Positions 1-7,344 of a DNA stretch of 64,000 bases are shown piece after piece. The translations under genes were made by a program, and so were the position numbers. Origin of the DNA: JBBQWT01 sp038210375 (GTDB taxonomy: Bacteria > Acidobacteriota > Terriglobia > Terriglobales > Acidobacteriaceae). The stretch covers positions 124,001-188,000 of the forward strand of contig JBBQWT010000001.1 of assembly GCA_038210375.1 (NCBI GenBank). Direction: 5' to 3'. The first letter of the stretch is position 1. Each line of letters begins with the position of its first letter. The notes beneath the pieces were generated by a model. It was not told where the DNA came from. It was given only the letters and a program-made list of their open reading frames with translations, and did not search any database.

Positions 1-1014
1 ATTGCATTACCCGACAACTTCGACATATCGCGAAACGACGTGATCCTGCCCGCCATGTCGATGTTCCACGCCAACGCCTGGGGATTGCCTCATGCCGCTA
101 TCATGACCGGGGCATCCCTGGTTTTCCCCGGAATGCATCTTCAACCCGAAAGCCTGCTTGAGCTGCTGCAAGATGAGCGTGTAACCCTCACCGGAGGAGT
201 GCCCACCATATGGCTGGCGGTCCTGCGGTGCATGGCGCAGCATCCTGGGAGGTGGTGCCTGCAGCCGGGAATGCGGGTGCTGATCGCCGGATCGGCCGCG
301 CCAGAATCGTTGTTCCGCAGCTTTGATGAGCTCGGCATCGAAGTGATCCAGCCGTGGGGACTGACCGAAACCACGCCCATGGCCACCATTTGCAAGCTGA
401 AGCCCCACATGAAAGATTGGCCCGCGGACCGGAAATACGAGATGCGCGCCAAGCAAGGCCTGCCTTCGCCTTTCATCGAACTGCGGGTGATGGGCGAAAA
501 AGGCGAGTTGCCCTGGGACGGAGAATCCGCGGGCGAGGTCCAGGTGCGAGGGCCATGGGTTGCCGCCAGCTATTTCAACATGCCCGAAGTGACCGAACCG
601 TGGACCGATGATGGATGGTTGAAAACCGGAGACGCGGCCCACATCGATGCCGAAGGCTACCTGAAGATTACTGATCGCGAAAAAGACCTGATCAAGTCGG
701 GTGGGGAATGGATCAGCTCAATCGACCTCGAAAATGCGCTGGTCGCGCATGCAGGGGTGCGCGAGGCGGCGGTCATTGCGGTAGAGCATCCCAAGTGGCA
801 GGAGCGTCCGCTGGCCCTGGTGGTCATTGCTGACGCAGATCAGCCCAGCCCGGAGGAGCTGCGTGCCTGGCTAGCGAAGAAATTTGCCAAGTGGCAACTG
901 CCGGACGAATTCGTTTTCGTGAGCGAACTTCCGCATACCTCCACCGGCAAATTGTTAAAGAAGGAGTTGCGAAAGATTTACAAGGATTGGTACTTGACCC
1001 CGCCGAAAACATAA
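1..1014 (+). CDS. Long-chain fatty-acid--CoA ligase (AMP-forming), 5'-truncated by the window edge
   Basis: Adenylate-forming enzyme that activates a fatty or other carboxylic acid with ATP and couples it to CoA. The reading frame is open from base 1, so the start and roughly the first 200 residues, including the P-loop, lie outside the window; 337 residues are visible. Seen: the A5-type motif GLTETTPMATI near fragment residue 120, the TGD...GYLKITDREKDLIKSGGEWIS hinge block near 206-236, and the C-terminal catalytic lysine in TSTGK near 317. The MBOAT gene starts 22 nt downstream. A role in supplying acyl groups to that transferase is inference; ordinary fatty-acid degradation is equally possible. 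Family assignment is firm, substrate is not. Confidence 0.9.
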   Translation: MALPDNFDISRNDVILPAMSMFHANAWGLPHAAIMTGASLVFPGMHLQPESLLELLQDERVTLTGGVPTIWLAVLRCMAQHPGRWCLQPGMRVLIAGSAAPESLFRSFDELGIEVIQPWGLTETTPMATICKLKPHMKDWPADRKYEMRAKQGLPSPFIELRVMGEKGELPWDGESAGEVQVRGPWVAASYFNMPEVTEPWTDDGWLKTGDAAHIDAEGYLKITDREKDLIKSGGEWISSIDLENALVAHAGVREAAVIAVEHPKWQERPLALVVIADADQPSPEELRAWLAKKFAKWQLPDEFVFVSELPHTSTGKLLKKELRKIYKDWYLTPPKT

Positions 1015-1036
1015 AGCCCCGCTCCCGCTTAAGACA

Positions 1037-2503
1037 ATGCTATTCAATTCGCTGGAATTTCTGCTGTTCTTCCCGATCGTGACCGCGGTTTATTTCTTTC
1101 TGCCGCAGCGCTTCCGCGCGTGGTTCTTGTTATTTGCAAGCTGCGTCTTCTACATGTCGTTTGTGCCCGCTTACATCCTGATTCTGGCTTTCACTATTTT
1201 CGTTGATTATTTTGCCGGCATGCTGATTGAAGGCGCGGAAGGGAGACAGAGGAAATACTTCCTGGTAGCCAGTGTTTTTGCCAATGTCGGGGTGTTAGCG
1301 CTGTTCAAGTATTACAACTTTCTGGATTGGAACCTGGACTGGTTGCTGCAACGCTTTGGGCGGCATACTCCTTTGCCTTTTCTTGCCATCGCGCTGCCGA
1401 TCGGGCTCTCATTTCATACCTTTCAAGCGATGAGTTATACCATTGAAGTTTACCGGCGAAAACAACGCGCCGAGCGAAATTTGCATATCTATGCCCTTTA
1501 CGTAATGTTCTACCCCCAATTGGTGGCCGGCCCGATCGAACGGCCGCAAAACCTGCTGCACCAGTTTTATGAACATCATGAATTTCGTTATAGCCGGGTG
1601 ACCGGCGGCCTCAAGCTCATGGCCTGGGGCTTCTTCAAGAAAGTGGTGATTGCCGACCGGCTGGCGCGCATGGTGAGCCGGGTTTACGACGACCCGTGGT
1701 CCTACCAGGGATTGCCGCTGATCCTGGCGACGTTTTACTTTGCCATTCAAATTTACTGCGATTTTTCCGGGTATTCCGACATTGCCATTGGCGCCGCAGA
1801 GGTGATGGGGTTTCGCCTGATGCGAAACTTCAACCGGCCGTATTTTGCGCGCAGTATTGCGGACTTCTGGGGCGGTTGGCATATCTCCCTTTCCACCTGG
1901 TTTCGCGATTACCTTTATATTTGCCTGGGCGGAAACCGGGTCAGCATTCCGCGCTGGTATCTCAACTTATTCATCGTTTTTCTGGTCAGCGGTCTGTGGC
2001 ATGGAGCGAATTGGACGTTCGTAGCCTGGGGCGCCTTACACGGGTTCTACATGCTTTTTGGACTCGCGACAGGGGACTTGCGCCGACGATGGGTTGATTC
2101 CTGGAGACTGTTGCGGTGGCCACGCCTGTACCACTTCTTTCAGAGACTGGTTATATTCGCGCTGGTTACATTTGCATGGATATTCTTTCGCGCGCGCAAC
2201 GGCGTCGAGGCGGTGTACATCGTTGGCCACTTATTTTCCGGCGTAGGCCGGAAACTCATCGGTCATGAACAATTGATCGATTCTTCAGTGCTTCTGGGAG
2301 AAGACCGGGCTTCGGTCGCAATTGCCCTGGGTTTCATAACGCTGCTGGGGATCATTGAAGCTGCGCAGGGAAAGCGAAGTATCCGCGGAGAGATCGCCCA
2401 ATTGCCGGCGTGGTCGCGGTGGGGTATTTATTATGCCCTTTTGTTCACTATCTTGTGGTTTGGTGTCTTCAATAAAACGCAGTTCATTTATTTTCAATTC
2501 TAA
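1037..2503 (+). CDS. MBOAT family membrane-bound O-acyltransferase (AlgI-like)
   Basis: Polytopic inner-membrane enzyme of the AlgI/DltB type, which moves an acyl (usually acetyl) group across the membrane onto an extracytoplasmic polymer. At 488 residues it has the usual family length and about ten hydrophobic segments. Family landmarks seen: DFSGYSDIAIG near residue 243, the DFWGGWHISLSTWFRDY block with His282, and LWHGANWTF with the presumed catalytic His322. The stop codon is 6 nt from the next start, which encodes an SGNH-like partner, the same pairing as algI-algJ/X or dltB-dltD. No alginate or teichoic acid genes are visible, so the acceptor glycan is unknown. Confidence 0.92.
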   Translation: MLFNSLEFLLFFPIVTAVYFFLPQRFRAWFLLFASCVFYMSFVPAYILILAFTIFVDYFAGMLIEGAEGRQRKYFLVASVFANVGVLALFKYYNFLDWNLDWLLQRFGRHTPLPFLAIALPIGLSFHTFQAMSYTIEVYRRKQRAERNLHIYALYVMFYPQLVAGPIERPQNLLHQFYEHHEFRYSRVTGGLKLMAWGFFKKVVIADRLARMVSRVYDDPWSYQGLPLILATFYFAIQIYCDFSGYSDIAIGAAEVMGFRLMRNFNRPYFARSIADFWGGWHISLSTWFRDYLYICLGGNRVSIPRWYLNLFIVFLVSGLWHGANWTFVAWGALHGFYMLFGLATGDLRRRWVDSWRLLRWPRLYHFFQRLVIFALVTFAWIFFRARNGVEAVYIVGHLFSGVGRKLIGHEQLIDSSVLLGEDRASVAIALGFITLLGIIEAAQGKRSIRGEIAQLPAWSRWGIYYALLFTILWFGVFNKTQFIYFQF

Positions 2504-2509
2504 TGTCCA

Positions 2510-3574
2510 ATGTCCCGGCAGAATAAAGAGTTACGGCTGTTCGTCTCGAAGGTTGCGCTGCTGTTGCTGCCCTTCACGCTCATTGTGGTCAGCTATGTGG
2601 TTTGCGACCCGTTCAAGGTAATACGCAGCTACCCGGATTTCTATCGAGCCGATGAACAATTCGTGATGCCGAATCGCGATTATGCCTCCACGGAATTGTT
2701 TGTGCGCAACTACCCGGTTTATAGCTACGATTCGTTCATTTTCGGCAGCTCGCGCTCGCTGGCCATTCGCACCGGTGACTGGGAGCAATATCTGCAGGGC
2801 GCCAGCCCATTCCATTTCGACGCTTCCGACGAATCGCTTTACGGCATTCATGCCAAGATCAGTTACCTGCACGGCCGTGGTGTGGCCATCCGCAACTGCC
2901 TGATCACCCTTGATGCCGATACTCTCAGCCATGTCCAGAACAGCGACGGTCCTTTGTTTGTGAAGCACCCGGCCACATCGGGCATGAACCGCGTCACCTT
3001 TCAATTAGAGTTCGCCAAAGGATACGCAAAGGGGCGTTTCTTGGTGGCTTATCTGGATCGCAGGATTTCCGGAAAATTCCGTCCCTACATGAAAGGATTT
3101 ATCGAAGACCGGCGGTTTCAGCATCTTCCCAGAACCAATGACTTATATTTTGCCTCGGAAGATGAAGCGCTCGGCGCCGATGAAGAGAAGTGGTACCGGG
3201 GGCGCCAGCAGATCTTCTATCCTCGCACTGTGACCTCCGAGAGCAGTCCGCGGGTCATTGGGACCGTGCAGCTCAATGACCTGATCGAGATCGCTGACAT
3301 GCTGCGTGCTGACCGCGCGGAGGTCCGAGTTTTGATCCATCCAGCCTACGACCAGAAATCCCTCAATCCGCAGGATGTCGAAACCCTGCGTTCGATCTTC
3401 GGTCGAGATAACGTGTTTGATTTTTCAGGAATCAACGCTCTCACTTCCGATCCCCACCACTACTACGAGACCACCCACTATCGGCCGATGGTGGGGAGAC
3501 AGATGCTGGCGGCTGCCTATGGTTCAGCCGTGCCGGGCGTACCGAAAATCACAGCTCCAAAGCCTGCCCATTAA
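2510..3574 (+). CDS. Membrane-anchored SGNH-like acyl-transfer partner of the MBOAT protein
   Basis: 354 residues with one N-terminal membrane anchor (about residues 11-32) and a long extracytoplasmic domain. The FGSSRS turn at residues 78-83 looks like the nucleophile-Ser position of SGNH/DltD-like proteins. A late DPHHYYETTHY block (about 314-324) fits the Asp-x-x-His dyad of that fold. It starts 6 nt after the MBOAT gene, so translational coupling is likely. By analogy with AlgJ/AlgX and DltD it would hand the exported acyl group to a periplasmic polymer. The catalytic assignment is inferred from motif position only; overall resemblance to a named family is weak. Confidence 0.7.
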   Translation: MSRQNKELRLFVSKVALLLLPFTLIVVSYVVCDPFKVIRSYPDFYRADEQFVMPNRDYASTELFVRNYPVYSYDSFIFGSSRSLAIRTGDWEQYLQGASPFHFDASDESLYGIHAKISYLHGRGVAIRNCLITLDADTLSHVQNSDGPLFVKHPATSGMNRVTFQLEFAKGYAKGRFLVAYLDRRISGKFRPYMKGFIEDRRFQHLPRTNDLYFASEDEALGADEEKWYRGRQQIFYPRTVTSESSPRVIGTVQLNDLIEIADMLRADRAEVRVLIHPAYDQKSLNPQDVETLRSIFGRDNVFDFSGINALTSDPHHYYETTHYRPMVGRQMLAAAYGSAVPGVPKITAPKPAH

Positions 3575-3636
3575 TTGTGGCTGCCGCGGCCCAGGCGGTC
3601 GTGCCCCCATTCCGGCGCGAATCACGACGAACCAAA

Positions 3637-4737
3637 TCATGCGAAGGCCTGAACCGCGTGCACGATGCGGGCGGCGTCTTCCACGGCGAGATGCGGCCCG
3701 ATAGGCAGGCTTAATACTTCGTCGTGGATGCGTTCGGTAATTGGAAAGGCGCCCCGGCCCAGCTTCATTCCGGCGAACGCAATCTGCAGGTGCGGCGGGA
3801 TGGGATAGTGGACCATGGTCTCAATGCCGCTCGCGGCCAGATGGCGCCGCAGATCGTCGCGCCGCGCAGTCCTGATCACGAAGAGATGCCAGGCGGGTTC
3901 CGAGGAATCGCTCACCTGAGGAAGCGTGACCCCGCCGCCGGCCAGACCGGAAAGATACGTTGCGGCGATCTTTTGGCGCCGCGAATTCCATTCATCCAGG
4001 TACCTGAGCTTGGTGCGCAACAGAGCAGCTTGTAGCTCATCCAACCGGCTGTTGACGCCCTGCAACTCGCTCACATTTTTTTTCGCGAAGCCATAGTTGC
4101 GAAGTTTTCGCACTTTTTCCGCCAAGGCTTGGTCGTTGGTAGTCACCGCTCCGGAGTCTCCCAGGGCCCCCAGATTCTTGGTGGGGTAGAAACTCCATCC
4201 GGCTGCGTCGCCGAGGCTTCCGGCGCGCCGACCGTTGTCGCGGGCGCCATGAGCCTGGGCCGCATCCTCAATAAGCCGTACCCCGCGGCGCACGCAAATC
4301 TGCCGAAGCAGTTCCATCTCTGCGGGCTGACCATATAAGTGGACGGCCATCACCGCTCGGGTTCGGTTAGTAATGGCGGCCTCAATCAGATCGGGATCAA
4401 GATTACAGGTGGCTAGGCGCGGCTCGACTGGTACCGGTGTGGCCCCGCTGCAGGTTACAGCCAGCCAGGTGGCAATGTACGTATTTGCCGGGACGATCAC
4501 CTCGTCGCCCGCGCCGATCTCGTACCCTCGCAAGATCAGGTGCAGGGCGTCAAGGCCGTTGCCGACGCCGACGCAAAATTCGACCCCGCAGTATTTTGCA
4601 AATTCTGTCTCGAAGGCGGCAACCTCCTGTCCCAGGATGTAGCTGCCCGAATTCATGACCCGGAAATATCCCTCATCGAGCTCCTTTTTCAGCTCGGAAT
4701 AGGGAGCAGTCAGATCGAGAAATGGGAATTTATTCAT
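3637..4737 (-). CDS. DegT/DnrJ/EryC1/StrS sugar aminotransferase (FdtB/QdtB-like)
   Basis: PLP-dependent aminotransferase acting on a nucleotide-linked 3-keto-6-deoxysugar. 366 residues, normal family length. Seen: GNGLDALHL (about 59-67, cofactor phosphate region), LIEDAAQAHGA (155-165, PLP-stacking region) and the Schiff-base lysine Lys187 in FYPTKNLGALGDSG. It lies directly downstream of a FdtA/QdtA-like 3,4-ketoisomerase (15 nt gap, same strand) and near a divergent left-handed beta-helix acetyltransferase. Together these match the dTDP-3-acetamido-3,6-dideoxyhexose pathway (Fuc3NAc or Qui3NAc). Regiochemistry cannot be read from sequence alone. Confidence 0.9.
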   Translation of the reverse strand: MNKFPFLDLTAPYSELKKELDEGYFRVMNSGSYILGQEVAAFETEFAKYCGVEFCVGVGNGLDALHLILRGYEIGAGDEVIVPANTYIATWLAVTCSGATPVPVEPRLATCNLDPDLIEAAITNRTRAVMAVHLYGQPAEMELLRQICVRRGVRLIEDAAQAHGARDNGRRAGSLGDAAGWSFYPTKNLGALGDSGAVTTNDQALAEKVRKLRNYGFAKKNVSELQGVNSRLDELQAALLRTKLRYLDEWNSRRQKIAATYLSGLAGGGVTLPQVSDSSEPAWHLFVIRTARRDDLRRHLAASGIETMVHYPIPPHLQIAFAGMKLGRGAFPITERIHDEVLSLPIGPHLAVEDAARIVHAVQAFA

Positions 4738-4752
4738 GTACGCACGAAACCA

Positions 4753-5244
4753 TCAAGAAACAGTGGTGGGCGGATGGTTGCCGGGAGCGGTCAACTTGCT
4801 GCGCAGTTCGCCGAAACTGGAATAATCGCAAATGTAATCGTTAGCCGAATACAGGTCGTTCACGAGGACGAGCAGCACCGCGTCAGGAGTAAAGTCAGTT
4901 TGGGTGCTCCAGATACAGGGCGGCAGGAATATTCCGGTGCTGGGAGCACTCAGCCGAAACTCTTCCGCGATCGTGCCGTCGTCCACCTTTAGAGTGAACG
5001 CGCCTTTTACGCAAGCCAGAAACTGGCTTTGGGACTTGTGTGCATGGCCACCGCGCTCCTGGCCCTGGGGAACACCGTACACGACAAAGTAACGTTGGGG
5101 TTGGAACGGCAGGTGATCGTGGCATTGCGCAAAAGATAGCGAGCCTCGAGCATCGCTGATCACGGGCAAATCAATGCTAAGAACGCCGGGTACCCGGGAT
5201 GGGCGAGCATAAGCGACCTCGGGAATGGGCGTTGAAGCTTTCAT
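4753..5244 (-). CDS. dTDP-6-deoxyhexose 3,4-ketoisomerase-like cupin (FdtA/QdtA/WxcM-like)
   Basis: Small cupin enzyme that would convert dTDP-4-keto-6-deoxyglucose to the 3-keto isomer used by the adjacent aminotransferase. The family signature GQERGGHAHKSQSQFLAC with its paired histidines lies mid-protein, followed by GIFLPPCIWSTQTDFTPDAVLLVL and the conserved tail DLYSANDYI. The ATG at 5244 gives 163 residues starting MKASTPIPEVAYARP. A GTG six codons upstream (5262) is also open but has no better ribosome site. Divergent from the acetyltransferase at 5296, so the roughly 50-nt gap must hold both promoters. Confidence 0.85.
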   Translation of the reverse strand: MKASTPIPEVAYARPSRVPGVLSIDLPVISDARGSLSFAQCHDHLPFQPQRYFVVYGVPQGQERGGHAHKSQSQFLACVKGAFTLKVDDGTIAEEFRLSAPSTGIFLPPCIWSTQTDFTPDAVLLVLVNDLYSANDYICDYSSFGELRSKLTAPGNHPPTTVS

Positions 5245-5281
5245 ATGCGAGCGGGTGGTCACGAGACTGATTCATCTGTTG

Positions 5282-5287
5282 TACCAT
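5282..5287 (+). promoter_or_regulatory. Candidate -10 element of the acetyltransferase gene
   Basis: TACCAT ends 8 nt before the ATG at 5296, so transcription would start at or just before the start codon. No convincing -35 or Shine-Dalgarno sequence is present. Similar start-proximal -10 elements appear before the genes at 6866 and 36156. Confidence 0.3.
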
Positions 5288-5295
5288 GTGCGCTC

Positions 5296-5766
5296 ATGTT
5301 CATTCATCCCTCGGCTCTGGTGGAACCGGGCGCCAAAATTGGGCAAGGCACTCGTGTCTGGGCCTTTGCGCATATTCTTCCGGGCGCGCAAATCGGCTCA
5401 GACTGCAACATCTGCGACGGTGTTTTTATCGAAAATGATGTCATCGTGGGGGATCGAGTCACCGTCAAGTCCGGGGTGCAGCTGTGGGACGGAGTTCGAT
5501 TGGCGGACGACGTGTTTGTCGGTCCCAACGCCACATTTACCAACGACCGCTTCCCGCGGAGCAAAAAATATCTCGATAAAAAAGATCAGACCTGGGTACA
5601 CCGCGGGGCCTCGGTGGGGGCCAACGCGACTATCCTTTGTGGAATTATTATCGGTGAAAATGCCATGGTCGGCGCCGGGGCGGTGGTGACCGAAAATGTT
5701 CCTCCCCATGCGGTGGTGGCGGGAAATCCGGCGCGCGTAATTCGCCACGTTGACCCAGTCTCCTGA
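5296..5766 (+). CDS. Left-handed beta-helix N-acetyltransferase (FdtC/WbpD-like)
   Basis: 156-residue hexapeptide-repeat acetyltransferase beginning MFIHPSALVEPGAKIG. Imperfect hexapeptide turns run through most of the chain, and the C-terminal block GAVVTENVPPHAVVAGNPARVI is diagnostic of sugar N-acetyltransferases that use acetyl-CoA. The FTNDRFPR segment is shared with WbpD/WlbB-like enzymes that acetylate 3-amino-nucleotide sugars. Divergent from the ketoisomerase/aminotransferase pair, with which it would complete a 3-acetamido-3,6-dideoxyhexose pathway. An upstream in-frame start at 5245 overlaps the neighbouring gene and adds non-homologous residues, so the ATG at 5296 is preferred. 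Confidence 0.85.
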   Translation: MFIHPSALVEPGAKIGQGTRVWAFAHILPGAQIGSDCNICDGVFIENDVIVGDRVTVKSGVQLWDGVRLADDVFVGPNATFTNDRFPRSKKYLDKKDQTWVHRGASVGANATILCGIIIGENAMVGAGAVVTENVPPHAVVAGNPARVIRHVDPVS

Positions 5767-5833
5767 CCGTGCATTCCAGGGGGGGGGAGGCACATTGAAC
5801 AGGCTGGAAATTCTTAGTGGGTTGTGCAAGATT

Positions 5834-6064
5834 ATGGTCGTGGAGAAACCTTCGCCGATCAAGCCAAATGTCTGGGAGTTTGTGCGTGGACAGGATGGAA
5901 CATACGCTGTGTTTCAGAACGGCCAAGTATTGTCCGATTTCATTTCCGAGGAGGCGCTAGAAAGCGAAATCTGTGTACGCTACGGATTTTGGGGGCGGGA
6001 ATACAACGACATTCGGCGACAACTGGCGAGGTCGGGCAAATGTGCGGTTGACTTAAGCTGTTGA
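5834..6064 (+). CDS. Small hypothetical protein
   Basis: 76 residues from an ATG at 5834 (MVVEKPSPIKPNVWEFVRG...). No recognised domain, signal peptide or membrane segment. The mix of charged and aromatic residues looks protein-like, but there is no clear ribosome site and the region is less GC-rich than the flanks. An in-frame start at 5750 would overlap the acetyltransferase gene and include a run of glycines encoded by nine consecutive G bases, so it is less likely. The stop codon lies within a 13-bp tandem duplication. Function unknown; it may not be a gene. Confidence 0.4.
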   Translation: MVVEKPSPIKPNVWEFVRGQDGTYAVFQNGQVLSDFISEEALESEICVRYGFWGREYNDIRRQLARSGKCAVDLSC

Positions 6065-6072
6065 CTTAAGCT
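6047..6072. repeat. 13-bp perfect tandem duplication
   Basis: GTTGACTTAAGCT occurs twice back-to-back (6047-6059 and 6060-6072), straddling the stop codon of the small ORF. It looks like a recent slippage or duplication event. Confidence 0.85.
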
Positions 6073-6137
6073 CCAGCAGTTCGTCTCATCTGGCCATGGA
6101 CACGGAGTCCACGATGGCGTTGACACCAAAAGAGTTA

Positions 6138-6227
6138 TGGCGGAGAGGGTGGGATTTGAACCCACGATACCCGTTAAGGTATGTCCGCTTTCGAGGCGGG
6201 TCGTTTCAACCGCTCACGCACCTCTCC
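6138..6227 (-). tRNA. tRNA-Ser(CGA)
   Basis: Read on the minus strand this is a 90-nt class II tRNA. The 7-bp acceptor stem GGAGAGG/CCTCTCC is perfect, followed by discriminator G (typical of tRNA-Ser) and an encoded CCA (6138-6140). The anticodon loop reads CTCGAAA, giving anticodon CGA for codon UCG. A long variable arm, the class II hallmark of Ser tRNAs, lies between anticodon and T arms, and the T loop is GGTTCAAATCC. It lies just downstream of tadA on the same strand and could be co-transcribed. Confidence 0.95.
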
Positions 6228-6274
6228 GCATTGAAATACTTTCAGAGCTTTGGAAGCGGGCCGTGCATCCAGGA

Positions 6275-6763
6275 TCAGGCTTGCGACGCCGCAGCTCGCT
6301 TTCGCCGGAAGAATTTCTGGATCAGTTCGGCGCATTCTGCGCTCAGGACCCCAGACTTGACCTCCATCTTATGGTTCACGCCGGAGTGATTGAGCACCTG
6401 CATGATGGAATGAACTGCGCCCGCCTTGGGGTCATCCGCGGCGTACACCAGGCGGCTCAACCTGGCGTGGACCAGAGCTCCCGCACACATGGCGCAGGGT
6501 TCAATTGTAACAAACATGGTGCAGCCTCCCAGGCGGTGGTTCTTCAGCCAGCGGCCCGCCTGCCGCATGGCCACGATCTCGGCATGAGCTGACGGATCGG
6601 AATCGAGGATGTTGCGATTAAAGCCCTCGCCCACGAGTTCGTTTTGAAACACCACCACCGCTCCCACCGGCACCTCGTTGTGCAGTTCGGCCTGTGCGGC
6701 CAGGTTAAAAGCCAGCTGCATCCAAAATTCGTCGGGATGAAACGATGCATCGACGCCGGTCAA
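6275..6763 (-). CDS. tadA: tRNA-specific adenosine deaminase TadA
   Basis: Deaminates wobble adenosine-34 to inosine in tRNA-Arg(ACG). 162 residues, slightly longer than typical, with both zinc-deaminase motifs: His60-Ala-Glu62 (ligand and proton shuttle) and P-C90-A-M-C93 (zinc ligands). The start is a TTG at 6763 preceded by GGAGG with a 5-nt spacer, which supports it over other codons. A TATAAT at 6784-6789 (minus strand) is a plausible -10 element, though the -35 is weak. Followed on the same strand by tRNA-Ser(CGA). Confidence 0.95.
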   Translation of the reverse strand: MTGVDASFHPDEFWMQLAFNLAAQAELHNEVPVGAVVVFQNELVGEGFNRNILDSDPSAHAEIVAMRQAGRWLKNHRLGGCTMFVTIEPCAMCAGALVHARLSRLVYAADDPKAGAVHSIMQVLNHSGVNHKMEVKSGVLSAECAELIQKFFRRKRAAASQA

Positions 6764-6783
6764 CGTGTCCTCCGCGAAGTTGG

Positions 6784-6789
6784 ATTATA
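6784..6789 (-). promoter_or_regulatory. Candidate -10 element for tadA
   Basis: The minus strand reads TATAAT, a perfect sigma-70 -10 hexamer, about 20 nt upstream of the tadA TTG start and just upstream of its GGAGG ribosome site. No good -35 at 16-18 nt was found, so the call rests on the -10 alone. Confidence 0.4.
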
Positions 6790-6831
6790 TCGCCCCGCTT
6801 CAGCGGTTGCGCCGCGCGCCCGGGGCGGGGC

Positions 6832-6859
6832 TTGCGCAGGGCGGCGCTGGTGGTAAACT
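6832..6859 (+). promoter_or_regulatory. Candidate promoter of the NuoI-like gene, abutting the start codon
   Basis: TTGCGC, 16-nt spacer, TAAACT (6854-6859). The predicted transcription start coincides with the GTG start codon at 6866, and no Shine-Dalgarno sequence is present, so a leaderless mRNA is possible. Confidence 0.35.
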
Positions 6860-6865
6860 CAATCC

Positions 6866-7327
6866 GTGAATCTGGGGAAATTTTTTCGCAGCATTTTTCT
6901 GGTTGATCTCATTCAGGGCATGGCCTTGACCTTTCGCTACCAGAATCCCAAGGAGATTTACACCGAGCAATATCCGCTGGAGCGGCCGGAAATTGCCGAG
7001 CGTTATCGCGGGGCGCCGCGCCTGAACGTCAACCCGGAAACCAATGAGACGTTGTGCATAGCGTGCGACCTGTGCGCGCTGGCTTGTCCGGAAAACTTGA
7101 TTGTGGTTTCAAGCGAGCGCAACGAGAAAACCCGTCGCAAGGAACTGACTAACTTTACCTACGATCTGAGCCGCTGCATGTTTTGCGGACTTTGTGAGGA
7201 CGCCTGTCCCACAGACGCGCTGGAGCTGACCCAGGATTTTGAGCTGGCCAGCTATACCCGGCAGGGCATGATCTGGGACCGCCAGACCCTGGAACGCGGG
7301 CCGGAGCCCACCGTTTACCACCGCTAG
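6866..7327 (+). CDS. NuoI-like 4Fe-4S ferredoxin (NADH-quinone oxidoreductase subunit I family)
   Basis: 153-residue peripheral iron-sulfur protein. Two complete CxxCxxCxxxCP motifs bind two 4Fe-4S clusters: Cys64/67/70/74 and Cys104/107/110/114. The N-terminal amphipathic stretch MNLGKFFRSIFLVDLIQGM and the TFRYQNPKEIYTEQYP segment match complex I subunit I, the link between matrix-side FeS clusters and the quinone site. It stands alone here, between tadA and a DNA glycosylase, with no other nuo genes in view. It may be a detached nuoI or a paralogue serving another quinone-linked complex. The GTG start is preferred because the open frame and homologous N terminus begin there. Confidence 0.85.
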   Translation: MNLGKFFRSIFLVDLIQGMALTFRYQNPKEIYTEQYPLERPEIAERYRGAPRLNVNPETNETLCIACDLCALACPENLIVVSSERNEKTRRKELTNFTYDLSRCMFCGLCEDACPTDALELTQDFELASYTRQGMIWDRQTLERGPEPTVYHR

Positions 7328-7344
7328 AATTCTCGACTACTTAA

